Assembly: GCA_001643675.2 (NCBI GenBank)
Contig: LSRY02000020.1
Coordinates: forward strand, 873,001 to 937,000
Direction: 5' to 3'
DNA length: 64,000 nt
From: Monocercomonoides exilis
Lineage: Eukaryota; Preaxostyla; Oxymonadida; Polymastigidae
How positions within the stretch are numbered: the stretch's first letter is position 1; every line of letters begins with the position of its first letter. The position numbers and the translations under genes were made by a program. Shown here piece after piece: positions 1 to 10,961 of the stretch. Under the pieces are notes generated by a model. The model saw only the letters and a program-made list of their open reading frames with translations. It was not told the origin of the DNA and did not search any database.

Positions 1-96
1 GCTTTGTTGCAAAGCAGCACCTCAAGTACGCCTTCGTCTATTCCTTCTGCTGCCCCGCAAGATCAACCAGTCGCACAGGCAACAACACCTTCATAG
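1..96 (+). CDS. 3' end of an unidentified gene (partial)
   Basis: Frame 1 is open from the window edge to a TAG at 94-96 and gives 31 residues rich in Ser, Thr, Pro, Ala and Gln, ending in TTPS. The composition matches the disordered Ser/Pro tails of other genes in this window, for example those at 50248-51565 and after 63600. The rest of the gene lies to the left, so no function can be given. It converges on the minus-strand gene that ends at 1089. Confidence 0.55.
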   Translation, partial: ALLQSSTSSTPSSIPSAAPQDQPVAQATTPS

Positions 97-1088
97 AAGA
101 ATTACAATGTTTGTTTTTTGAGAGTTTTTTTTATAAAAGAATAAAAGAATATTTCATTGGATTATCCATTTTAATGCATTAACGTTATGATTTTGTTAAT
201 CTCGTTGATTAGTTTTATAAATAACAATGATATTTTTCTTGTTATATAATTGTTTGAAGTATAAGTATATTCATATTTTCCGAAAAAGTTTTGATAATTT
301 GTTGCTTCTTTATTACAAATCTATGATGCTGTTTCTTTTTTTTAGAATGTTTCCTTTTTGACTCTGTTCCAAGAGGATATCTGGCAAACAGATGTATTTT
401 GATTCTTCTGAACGAGTATTTGATTAGAAGCTCGGTAAACTCTGATGCTTCAGTCAATACTCATCGGCTTAACTGTTCGGTCGAATCTACTTCTTCTTTT
501 AATCAGATGTTCTTTGTCACTCGCTTTCAGTCATATTAGCATTATATTTAATTGATTATTTGAATTCTTTTTGTCTTTTCTTTTCTTTTTTAATGACAAT
601 TGTATTTTTCATCACTAAATGAAGTAGTTACAAAGTATTAATAGCAATACGAACAATTGAAACTCACATGAACTATCAATTCACACTTTCTTTAAAAAAG
701 AATATGTATTAGCAGATAATTTGTTTCTGTCTAATCTGTTTTTTATTTTTGTCTTCTAATTGAAATTGGATTTAAAAACTTTTCAAGTCAATTTTGAAAA
801 AAATGGAGCATTGATGCTATTCTCCTTTTTTGTTGTTTATTTCAAACTGCCTTTCGTCTGATATGCAGTTTTCATGTATTTCGAAGTCTTTTTGACGAAT
901 TTTTCAACTTTGAACTGAATCAAAAAATGAATCCAAATGAAAAATAAAAAGAAAAAATAGAAAGATAGAAAGAAATTTTCAATAAAAGCAATTCAAATAG
1001 ATATTGTAACAAAAATGATAACTCGGAAGTACACTCATCAATGAAAAGAAAGATTTAATTTGAACGTTTCATTTTTTATTTTTGAAAT
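97..1088. other. AT-rich convergent intergenic region
   Basis: About 990 bp between two convergent genes. It is AT-rich with many A and T runs. A 71-codon minus-strand frame at 242-457 has a mixed, coding-like composition but no ATG start and no partner exon that I could join. It may be a decayed fragment or chance. I see no RNA gene or repeat. Confidence 0.5.
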
Positions 1089-2589
1089 TTAAAAGCAAAT
1101 CAAATAGTCACAAAGATTTCTAGAAAAGCGAACATTACAATACTTAAAGATCTTTTGGTTAGTGATGATTAATATTATGTCTTCATAGCCTTTTTCCTCA
1201 GTCAGCTCATAAATTTCTCTCTTCATCTTCTTTATTGTTGCTTTATCCTTCTCTGAACTCGTCTTTATACACATGTTTTTTGTTAGCAATGAAAAGAATT
1301 GCAGTCCGTATGCAACTATTTCAATCTCCAATTTCGCTTGAAGCATTTTTTCAGAAAAGAAATCAAAGACTCTTAACTTCAATGAATGATTTTCTCTAAA
1401 TGTTGCTTCATTTATTATTTTCTCAATAATTGCACTGCAATGATCCTTTATTCTTCTGTGATATTTCTTTGATGCTTTATTCAGTTTCGCAACACATGCA
1501 AGCAACTGAACCAATTCTTCTTCTTTCCATAATCCACAAAGTTGAAAACGTGTGTCAATCATTTTCAGCCATCTTCGAATAATGAGTGCTTCTTTCTTTT
1601 GCGCTAATTTTTCTTTGTCTTTCTTCCAATCAACAGTTCTTTCCAGTTCGCCTATTTCTAGCAATGTCTCTTTCGCAAATTGCAACTCAGTCATATATAT
1701 TTTTTGAACATCCAAGAAGTATATCCTGTCAAAGAAAAACTCCCAAGCGCATTGATACGCAAGATGTGTAAGGTTGCGGGCTTGCTGATGATATTTAATT
1801 ATTTCTGTTATTTCTGTTAAATAAAATTCTTTTTCAACAAACTTGCATTTATAAATATAAATGACAAGAGAAAAGCCAAATTGTATAAAAAATTAATAAA
1901 AATTTCAATTGCTTGAGATAAAAAGGCAATGTTCACACGCTAAACATTTTTGTCCTTGTCAAAGCTAATAGCGACTTTTCAACCTCTTTTTTCTCTTTCT
2001 CGCTTTCGCCTTTGTTTAAAGCAGCTTTTAGAAGGTGACATATGCAAAAATATAATACTCCATCCCCTGCATAGTAACATGAAGAATTTAATAGAAAACA
2101 TTCACAATAACAAATCAATGTTTCTTCGTTATTTTTATTTTTGATACTTTCTTCGTAGATTATAATCTTCATATAATCATTAATCAACTTTGACGAAAAA
2201 GGAAACAGTGGTTCTTTTTTGTCAACAATTGTCTTCCAATAACCAATGTTACAAATCAATGGATTCACCATCTCCAATGATAATTGTTCTTTTCCAATCA
2301 TTTGCGCTACTATGTCGAATAGTTTGCTTTTCACAATTGATTCAAGTTCGTCATCATTCAAACTATTTATCATAGCATTCATTTCTTCGATTTTCTGTTT
2401 TTTCTCAGCATATGTGGAATGAGCCAAATTCGAAAATGTTTCTAAATAAAGTATATAATGTATTTCTTTCAAAAAACGAAAACTTCAATTGTTCGAACCT
2501 CTAAACTGATTCAAGCTTTCTAATAATATCAATTGTTCATTTGGTGTGGGGCTGTTATCTTTTTTCTTTTCAGAAAATGATTGCCCCAT
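1089..2589 (-). CDS. 456-aa lineage-type protein of unknown function (three exons)
   Basis: Exons are 2589-2499, 2465-1939 and 1841-1089. The joins are phase 1 and phase 0 and leave one open frame of 457 codons with its stop. The protein begins MGQSFSEKK, has a helical charged middle (SLNDDELESIV, then KEFYLTEITEIIKYHQ and LAYQCAWEFF) and ends in DYLICF. There is no signal peptide or membrane helix; it looks all-helical, HEAT/ARM-like in texture. From memory, this pattern (PTPNEQ start, NDDELESI block, YHQ..NLT.LAYQ.AW block, DY.. end) is a large multicopy family of hypothetical proteins in Monocercomonoides; that is recollection, not a search. The first intron is only 33 bp. Role unknown. 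A Gly at position 2 would allow N-myristoylation (MGQSFS), which is inference. Confidence 0.75.
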
Positions 2590-3857
2590 ACGTTACAAAG
2601 CAATTATGCCAAATGGTTCAATGCTTAAAAAGCTAAAAAAAACTATTAAAATTTTTTGTAAAAAAGTGGGATAACGTATATGATTATGGTATTTTTCTTT
2701 TTGATTTCGAATATTATAATAAAAATAATACATTTACATTTGTTAAATAATACATTTCAATTTTTAAAATTTTTTCATCATTGATCCAAACGGAGATATT
2801 ACAACAATGTGTTCAAGAAACACTCGATTTAAATATAGATGTTTTTTGTTAAACATCAATCAGAACGAATTGTTCACATCGATTTTCAAAACTTCTTTTT
2901 TCCATTGTTTTTATTGTTATTGATTGGAATCTTAATTATTGGAAATGATTTCGAAAAAATGTTTATTTTGAAATGAAGAAAATTTTCTGTAAAGACGGTT
3001 TTCTCATCAACGAAACAAAAAAGAATTTCAATAATTTTTTGAATAATTTGTCATCTCATAACAAACTCACTTGATATAAAACGCTTTCTTTCACATGATT
3101 TGAGTATTTTAAAAAACACTTATGGATGTATCTTTGAAAAAGGATTTCGAGTTTCTACGAGATATCAATTAATTAATTTAAAATAATAATAAATCGAATG
3201 ATATGAAAACGAAAATGTTTTATGACTGGTGAGTTAACGATGATTGGATATATTACATGAAACTATGTTAATTGTTCTTTTTGTCGTTGTTGAGAAAACT
3301 GTTTTGTTGTGTATTTTTAACACAATCTTCAATAACATAACAAAAACTTCAATCATTTGAATGAAAAATAGTAAACAACAAATAAATGACAATATTCGTA
3401 TGATCAAAGAGTTATTCTTTATTAACATTCTTTATTCAAAAACACATGGCATTTCTGAAGTTAGAACCAATTTGTTTGATTTAAATACTTTCATAAAAAT
3501 AAAACTATCTTATTTGCGTTTCATCAAATAATTTATTTGAGTTATAAGAGGCTTTATTGTTTTTGATTTTCAATCCTTTTTTTTCATTAAAAAAGATTGT
3601 TCAAAATAAATATTGCATAAACTCGTAAAGACTGCATCTAACGTAATAAGTGCCAATCTCACTAATTAAGATTAAAACATTCAAAGGTTAAAAAAAATAA
3701 CTGTTCATCCAAAACATAACAAACTTTACATAAATGGTAAGAATTTTAAAAAATAAAGATTCTGTCAATTCATTCTCTTATAATACAAACAATTTCACAA
3801 AAATTTTATAAACGATAAAAATAAAAATAAAAATAAAATTTAAAAACAACTCCATTT
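2590..3857. other. AT-rich intergenic region between tandem minus-strand genes
   Basis: About 1.27 kb upstream of the gene starting at 2589 and downstream of the gene ending at 3858. It consists of A/T homopolymer runs and short hairpin-prone stretches. No frame joins into a convincing exon, and I see no RNA gene. It must contain the promoter of the 2589 gene, but no recognisable motif stands out. Confidence 0.5.
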
Positions 3858-6445
3858 TTAAACAACATTTTGTTTTCCTGAAATCAGTGGCCATTCTTCT
3901 GGAAGAGCTTGTTTTCGAGTTTTTCTCTTCCTCATAACAACTAATATAACAACTACACAGACGATGGCAAGTGCACAACATGAACATCCAACAACAATTA
4001 TTCCTGTAACTCCAAATTTTGATTTCTTTCCTTGGTTTGATTGTTGTTCGGTATTCTCCTTTGCATTTTGAACTTCGCCAAATAAACCACGTAAAGTCGA
4101 ATTCGAAGGAGGAATCTTAGGCGTTTTAATACAAGCATTGTCAGCATTAAGATAGTATCCATCTTCACATCTTCTGAACACGCACTTGCTGTAATTAAAA
4201 GCACCATTAACGCAGGGGCTTCCATAAATCATATGCTGTCCAGATGGAGCAGTGCAGTTATCGTTTTGTATCACTTGAAAATCAAAGCACTTTTCAAACA
4301 TATAACGAACAGCTTGCGCTGCAGACGCGTATCCCTCCATAGTGAATTGGGTCTCAACCTTTGGATACAAAGGATACACCTCATCTGGCTGGATGATCTT
4401 GAATTCAAGCTCTTCATCTGGAGTTTTCCAGTCGAACGAATATCCTGTGTTCATCACCCATGAAAGAGAAGTGCCCTTTCGAGGGAACATTTTGATGCCT
4501 GGGGCATCTAATTTTTCAAACATGTCCGAATTGATCACGTTCCCTGCTGCAAATGAGGCAATATCATAAGGCATTGTCTGTTGATTCAATGCTCCTCCAA
4601 ATCCAATCACTTTCGCTTGCTGTGTTTCCTTCACATGTTTTAAGAACTGCGAGCATGTTGATCCACATTCTCCATCCGTGACAAACAAAAGATCATTTGC
4701 ATCAAACAATTGCTTGTCCCTGTATTCTTCAGGAATAAACAGTTTGAAAAAGGATTCAAAGTATCGGTCAGTGTTCATTGAATATGGTTGAGTCCAGTTC
4801 TGCTCACGTTGCCCAGTTGAAGTATTTCTTCTGATTTTGCGAGCAGGAAGATCAAACAAATTTGGTATTTGCTCCAGTGTGGTGTAATTTGTTATAAGAG
4901 TGCTTGTTTCTGTTTTTACCGTGTTCTTGAACATTTCATTATTAGCGGGCCCTTCCACAAAGGAATATTTTGGAGCAATAGGAAACATATTCGGGAACAA
5001 TAGATGGTATAGCTGAATTCCAAGGAAAGTGTAGCCACCTCCGTTTCCTCTCAAGTCAATAATCATTTTATAGCCAGCCTTTTTCGCTTCAATCATCACT
5101 TCAACAATTGAGCTCACCCACAACATGAGCTCAAAGTCTGCTTTTGGCGAAAATGATACAATGTGCATAACCCCGAGTTTCCATTCGTGAATAAGGCCTG
5201 TGCGAAGACTGCTATCAGATTCAAATACTTCAATGTTGGGAAGGGAATGCGGATCAATGGTTTTGCCTGTAGCCTTTCTTGCACCCTCTAATAGATCTCT
5301 GGCATCGTCTGCTTCGCTTCTGATTTTCCCAATTTTTTTCAGATGGTGTATTTGAGGAAGAATATCTCTCTCAAGTTGAAACGATATTCTTTTTTGAGTT
5401 TCAAACATTTGTCTAAATTCATCGTCATGTTTCAGCTTATCATATAATGTTGTAAATACCACATCATCTGCATGCTCCCTTATTATTTGATCAAAATCTT
5501 CTTCAGGCTTTTCATCGTCAAGCGCGAATATATCAGTGTAATCTTCAGTTACTGATGATTTTGAAGGGCACACTTTGTTAAAGAAATCCGTCACATTCGT
5601 TGAATTGACAAGAGGATATGCATAGAATGGAATTTTCACTGTAACTTTCCTTGATCCATTCAGCACGCGAAGAGAAATCGGACCTGGCGGTGGACTCAAT
5701 GACGGAGTTCTCACTGTAAATTGACTGCCTAATGCATAATTAAATTTGGCTGCTGGTGTTCGAGAGATTGAAACATGCTCGCTACTCCACCTTGCAATTG
5801 TGTTTGCGGGTGTTTCTGTTGTGTTTGCACTAATATCAGGAAGAACCATAGTTGTGACTGTGCTTTCAAGAATATTTGCACCGCCTCCTTTGATAAAAGA
5901 ATCAGTTACTCCTTTTATAATTGATTTCTTTACAACAACATTAACATTATCAGGTTTTGCTGGATTTGGCACCTGTAGTTCGAAGTTGTATGGAAACACA
6001 TAAATAAAGGCTTTAGAGCATGGATAATGATACGCAGTGTGGGCGTCATTCAACTTTGAAACGGCATTGGCAATTGATTGATGAAACTCAAATCCATCAT
6101 TGAACTTTATTCCTTTAATTTCATTTAAAGCTTTGACAATGTCGAATTTATCTTTTTTGAAGGGATCAGGAATATCTGCAGTTGTATCTCTGTAAGCATA
6201 TTGGCTGAAGAACGACCCCAAAGCTTCAAGAGTTTGAGCAACTTCCTTTGGTGAATTTTTGTACTAATTGTGAGAATAAAAGTATGAATAATGCAATAAA
6301 AGTTAAAATGAAAAAATAATTCAAAGTTTACCGGAAGATGACGTAAGCAGTTGACTGCACTATCAACTGTAACAAGAGAATGTGCTTGAAATCTACAATC
6401 TTCTGCAAATGTTAATAAGGTGAAAAGAAAGCAAATAGGGAGCAT
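3858..6445 (-). CDS. Secreted, membrane-anchored S41-family (tail-specific-like) protease, 839 aa
   Basis: Exons are 6445-6332 and 6263-3858, joined in phase 0 across a 68-bp intron. Residues 1-14 are a hydrophobic signal peptide ending before EDC. The S41 fold is marked by DLRGNGGG near residue 440 and by VTDGECGSTCSQF near residue 570, where the Ser after CG fits the catalytic Ser of this family. A Cys-rich EGF-like stretch (about 690-750) precedes a single helix near 800-822 (IIVVGCSCCALAIVCVVVILVV) and a basic tail RKRKTRK. The expected topology is therefore type I, with the protease outside the cell or in the vesicle lumen. Peptidases of this clan cut C-terminal peptides; the substrate here is unknown. 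I did not identify the Lys of a Ser-Lys dyad, so activity is likely but not proven. Similar cell-surface S41-like proteins are, to my recollection, multicopy in Monocercomonoides. Confidence 0.85.
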
Positions 6446-6948
6446 CACAGCAGGTGAAAAAAACACTTGATCTCTTATTATAATCTTCAAAATATCACAT
6501 TAAATGATCTTATCTTTGTAATTCTGTTAAAATGTCGTTGGTGAATGTGCGTCATTTTCAATGTGAAAATACGCAAAGAAATTTGCAGATTAGAATTCAT
6601 GAAATTTTGTAATTGATAATTCATTCGATGATTGAGTCTGAGTAATATTTCAATGGTTTTTGTTATTATTGCTTTGAAAATTCAAAAATCGTGTTTTAAT
6701 TTTGGAATGGTTTAACTTCAAAATTTGTCAACAACCAGGATATTTTTATTTGAAAAATTTAAGTTCAAATATAAGAAAGATTTTTTGTTGCTCAATAACT
6801 TTCCTTTTTTGAGCCATTGAATCTGCGCGATCATTAAGGTGTACTTTCATAATAAGTTAATGAATTATCATCTTTTTTTAACATTTATCAACTCTTTTTG
6901 CTGATCAATAAATAATATTTATTATTATTTGCAAAGTGCTTGTTGAAG
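6446..6948. other. Divergent intergenic region (shared promoter space)
   Basis: 503 bp between the starts of the S41-like gene (minus strand) and the ArfGAP-BTB gene (plus strand). It is AT-rich with no open exon. Both promoters must lie here; no conserved motif is evident by eye. Confidence 0.5.
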
Positions 6949-8823
6949 ATGAGCTTAACGCCAGCATCCATGATTGTCCGTTTGTCCAAAAAGCCTGAAA
7001 ATCTTGTATGTGCAGATTGCGGATCGAATTGTATGTGCCATTTTGTTATTTGATAGAATATCTTTTTCTATGATTTTTATCAATTATAGTAACGAAATGG
7101 GCTGTTCTTCCACATGGAATCTTTATTTGCATAAAGTATGAAAAGTCCTTTTGTTAATGTTCACATGAATAATAACTAACTGTTTACAGTTGTGCAGGAT
7201 GCCATAGACGTCTGGGAACTCAATACAGTTTTGTTAAGTCAATTGATCTTGATACATGGGGAATGGAACAAGTGAAAAAGATGGCAATTGGTAATACTTT
7301 ATCTAATGCCTATTATGAAGCAAACATTACATCAACGTTTCGTCGACCAAAGCCATCAGATGAGCAAATGTATTTCATTAACAATTCTTATTTTGACAAA
7401 TTTTTTATGAATTTTTTTACTATTAGAACAAGAGAGAAATTTGTAAGGGATAAATACGTAAGAAAACTTTGGGCTGATAAGGCTTGTTTAATTATTAATT
7501 TTTTATTGAAAGAATAATTCTTTTTTCTTTGTGCACATTGTAATGTATATTCAGTCACACCCACCTCCAGTTGCATCTCAAGAAATGCTAGATGAATCGT
7601 TAAAGCAAACCACAGCATCCAAGGAACCACAACATCCAATTCGACCTTCTCAAACTGTTAAAGCAATCACACTTGCAAACTCGTCATCGATTTCAGAGGC
7701 ACGCGCTCCTCGTGCTACTCTGAATCCAACATTTTCGTCTCTTCTTATGTTTACAGATACTTCGCCTGAAGAAGCTCAGCAGATTAATTCCAGGGCTACT
7801 CAATTGCCTGAAAGTGCTTCTGAGCCAACACTTCCCACTGCTACAGAAGCAAGTTCTGCGCCAATAGCAACGAACACTGCTCAAATGCAGCCTCTTCCAT
7901 CGACTCTTCCAATGTCATCAGCAGTAGCAAGCTCACCTTCACCTCCTCAGGCTGTGCCACAGCCGTCTTTGCAAAGCCAGTTCTTTTTTGGTGCTCCTCC
8001 TCAGGTTCAGACAACTGCTCAGGCACCATCTGGTGAAATGCTGTTCAATACTCACCCTCCTCCTCCCCCTTCTCAGATATCGTTGCCTCCTCCTGCTGGC
8101 ATACCGGAACAAAAGGTCCTCGCTCCAGAACCAGATCTTCTTTTGCTTGACACCAACCAAGCAGCAGTGTCTGGCTCATCTTCTCTGAATATCGCAGCTG
8201 AAATGATTTCGCAATTCCAAAGTGTTCCACCTCCTGGGGTACTGTCTGCTCCAATCCCTGGTCTGAAAGAATTTTCATATTCGGAAAATTTAGGTCGCAC
8301 AACAGTAACCAAAGGGAATCTTACAGTGGCGCACTATCACAGGGTCATTGTGCGGTTCAACATTGGCGGTTCATTGTTCTCGACATTCATGTCAACATTG
8401 GAGAGAGCACCGCCAACATCTCTGCTGTTCCGCCTGACAGATCACATCAAGAGCAAGGGCACTGTTGTTACACGGAGAACGGTATATGTGGATGGCATGA
8501 ACACATTGCTGGGGGTTCGGCAGTCGGAGACTGTTACAGTGCCACATTTTCCTCCGTTTGTTGCAATTTCTGGTGATTTATCAGAGTCTGAAGGAGTGTT
8601 TGGTTCATTTGAAGAAGCCATATCATCTTCAGAAAGCTCTGCGATTTTTACGTCAACTTTTTTCCTTGATAGGGATCCTATTGTGTTCAGATATATTCTG
8701 AACCATCTTCGAAGCACGTCACAAGCTAACTCTGTCTCTCTTGGAAATGTGGGAGTTGTTGCATGCTCGGCCGACAATATCAGATCAGAGTGCGATTATT
8801 ACGGCCTGGCTCGAATTGTGTAA
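6949..8823 (+). CDS. ArfGAP domain fused to a C-terminal BTB/KCTD-type T1 domain (five exons)
   Basis: Exons are 6949-7030, 7090-7135, 7190-7369, 7427-7457 (or 7485) and 7555 (or 7571)-8823, giving 535 or 539 aa. The last intron is ambiguous: a GTAAGA donor at 7458 with the acceptor ending at 7554, or a GTTTAA donor at 7486 with the acceptor ending at 7570; both keep the frame. The ArfGAP zinc finger is intact: Cys 21, 24, 41 and 44 in C-x2-C-x16-C-x2-C spacing, followed by HRRLGT, with the Arg finger in this stretch, and then W..E.V..M..GN. ArfGAPs stimulate GTP hydrolysis by Arf on membranes. A Pro/Ser/Ala-rich linker (about 115-370) follows. The end, from about residue 376, matches a potassium-channel-tetramerisation BTB domain: VRFNIGGSLFSTFMSTLE, then FFLDRDPIVFRYILNHLR and ECDYYGL, interrupted by about 70 inserted residues. 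KCTD-type BTB domains assemble oligomers and often recruit Cullin-3. The reading frame is continuous from the linker into the BTB part. Confidence 0.85.
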
Positions 8824-9049
8824 TGTTATTTGTTTTTTTTTCACTTTTTTGTTTTTCGTATCTATTATCAACCTGTAACGCTTTTATTGATTAAAATTGA
8901 TTTTTTTTATATATTATGTTTATTTTTTGTCAAAATTTAAAAAGTAATATGATGAAATATTTTCTTTTGTTTTTTCCTTTTTTTCTTGTGTTTTTCAGAT
9001 GTGTATGATTTTTGTGAAGGTGGAGTGAAGTGTGAGATGACTATGTTGG

Positions 9050-9657
9050 TTAATTTTGTTGATCTTTGCATACTCTCGCAAACACATCTTCTGGAAGAGC
9101 AAAGACTGATTGTTTTGTGTGACGAAGTGAAAAAGATTGGAACCCAATAGGATCATCCGGTGGATGCGCCTTGAACAAATGGAAAAAAAATTCATTTTTA
9201 ACAGAATTTTTTGCAAGTATTAAATAAAAAAATTATTAAGATTTTTTCATACAGGATTTTCGTACTTCTTAAACATAATCCACAAAAAGAAAAAGAGGCA
9301 AGTTTGTGTGGCCGTTCCAACTATATTAAGTATTTTCATGATTGTAGGTATGAAAATCAAATCATGAAATCTCCATTCACCCGCATAGCTCTGAAGTGTC
9401 AGGAGCATATGAGTCGACGAAAGTGCAATATCAAATCCAAGATGCACCAAAATTACAAGTTTTACAAGTAAATTAGGAATGCTCTGTATTTGAAATGCAA
9501 TGCAGGAAGCCAAAATGCATGAAAAGAAATAAATATCAAATAATTCCGCAGAGCGCTGATGAAATGAAAGTATGAGTCCAGCAATACGCATAGTTAATTC
9601 TATAAACAGAAATGTTATCGACATGAAGGAAACATCTGGATTTATCGATTGTTTCAT
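9050..9657 (-). CDS. Small four-helix membrane protein, 174 aa (two exons)
   Basis: Exons are 9657-9253 and 9169-9050, joined in phase 0 (GTATGA donor, TTCAAG acceptor). The first exon encodes four hydrophobic helices, roughly residues 10-32, 40-60, 62-85 and 100-128, with short loops, and a basic end KKYE. The second exon adds a hydrophilic tail (AHPPDDPIGF through DQQN). There is no signal peptide beyond the first helix. The size and four-helix layout resemble small ciliary transition-zone proteins such as TMEM107 or TMEM138, and the organism would have flagella, but I cannot align it convincingly to any family. It converges on the ArfGAP-BTB gene with 226 bp between stops. Confidence 0.65.
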
Positions 9658-9750
9658 AAAATAGAACTGATTTTTTAACTAATTTTCTTATGGGCAAATT
9701 TATTTTATTTTTTTTAACAATTCTTCCAATTCAATTTCTTATTTATCAGA

Positions 9751-9957
9751 TTGAATTGTTATAAGTCAAAATGTTTCGTTGAAGAATTATTGCACTCATT
9801 TTCTTTAAAAGTTGTTGAGGATGATCTATTAATTTCATCAGAAAAAATAATAGCCAATGAAAAAAATTTTTTCAATATTTTATCATTTTATCGTCATGCA
9901 GCAAAAATAATTCACCATCGAAGAACTTTAATACAAAATCAAAATAGAAGTTTGTAA
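9751..9957 (+). pseudogene. Possible orphan exon or gene fragment
   Basis: An open stretch of 68 codons ending in TAA begins just after a good acceptor (TTTATCAG at about 9742-9749). It has balanced charged composition (HSFSLKVVEDDLLISSEKI, HRRTLIQ) but no Met in frame, and no upstream exon that I can join, because the minus-strand gene lies directly upstream. It sits 46 bp before the inverted-repeat element. It may be the remnant of a gene broken by rearrangement, or chance. Confidence 0.25.
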
Positions 9958-10003
9958 ATTCGAAATTTTTATTTTAGTAATTATAAAGGAAATCATTAAA
10001 ATG

Positions 10004-10305
10004 CACCATTTATTATTCAAAATTGGTTTACATTTTATTCAAAATTAATAAAAATTGTATATTTTTCAAAAATAATTTTTTTGTGATAAATTGGGTTTTT
10101 GTTGAGTATCGGAAAGCGATGAAAATGTTATATTCAGTCAATATTCGAAATACAGATGAGAAATTGAACCTCTAAATTTGTTATTTGAGAATAAAAATTT
10201 GAATTTCTGATTTTTCAGAAAAAAAATTATCTTCATGGAAATCGGAAATTTTGTATATATATTCACCTCACATGTTGGATTACATATTGTTTTATCCAAA
10301 TATAT
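10004..10305 (+). repeat. Left arm of the long inverted repeat
   Basis: 302 bp beginning CACCATTTATTATTCAAAA and ending TATCCAAATATAT. It pairs over its whole length with 10962-11263. Confidence 0.9.
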
Positions 10306-10568
10306 GGGTGATTATTATTGAAATCATATATTTTCGATCAAATAATTCGGATTGATATTTATATTTTGAATTTAAGTTTATGAACACAGAAAAGTGACAA
10401 CTCCTTTAAAAACCATCACTGTCTTTCTTCATCACTATATTTTGGCATTTGAAACTATTGAAATAATTTTTTCATTTCACTGACAAATTCCTTTTCTCTG
10501 ACAATGAATTTTCATTATAATCATCACCCCGAAAAAAAGTATGATTTCAAAAATAATCACCCATATAT
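10300..10568. repeat. Nested 28-bp inverted repeat inside the element
   Basis: 10300-10327 (beginning ATATATGGGTGATTATTA) is the reverse complement of 10541-10568 with a single mismatch. It overlaps the inner edge of the left arm by 6 bp. The right arm has no counterpart to this hairpin, so the interior is asymmetric. Confidence 0.8.
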
Positions 10569-10961
10569 AATTCACATCAAAACAAGATGAAGAAAACCAA
10601 AAATTTTTTCTATTTAAAAATCTATTTATGCGCTTTCAGAATTTTTCATTTGTTTTTTGTTGATCTTTTGAACATATATTAATGTGGGACAAAATATTTG
10701 ACTTCAGGCATTTTCTTTGAAAAATTATGAACCTTTGATGAACTTTTTGTGATTAAAAAATTTGAAAAAAATGGGTTTATTTTTAGAAATACGTGTGAGG
10801 TCGCAAAACATAATGTTATAACATCAATGAAGTTTGTTTACAGTCACAATAATATTATTTATTTTAAAATCTGATAAAGTTTTATAATGTTATTAGTGAA
10901 ACAGTTTTTTCATGCTTTGTGCATAAAAAGCTTGAAAGTCGTTATTTCCCCCATGTGAATA

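Noticed and set aside
242-457. Minus-strand 71-codon frame in the first intergenic region
   Set aside because: No ATG start, no joinable exon, Lys-rich end. Kept only as a possible decayed fragment.
2485-2500. GTTCGAAC on the plus strand as part of a tRNA T-loop
   Set aside because: No acceptor or anticodon stems can be drawn around it; it is the donor side of the mini-intron on the other strand.
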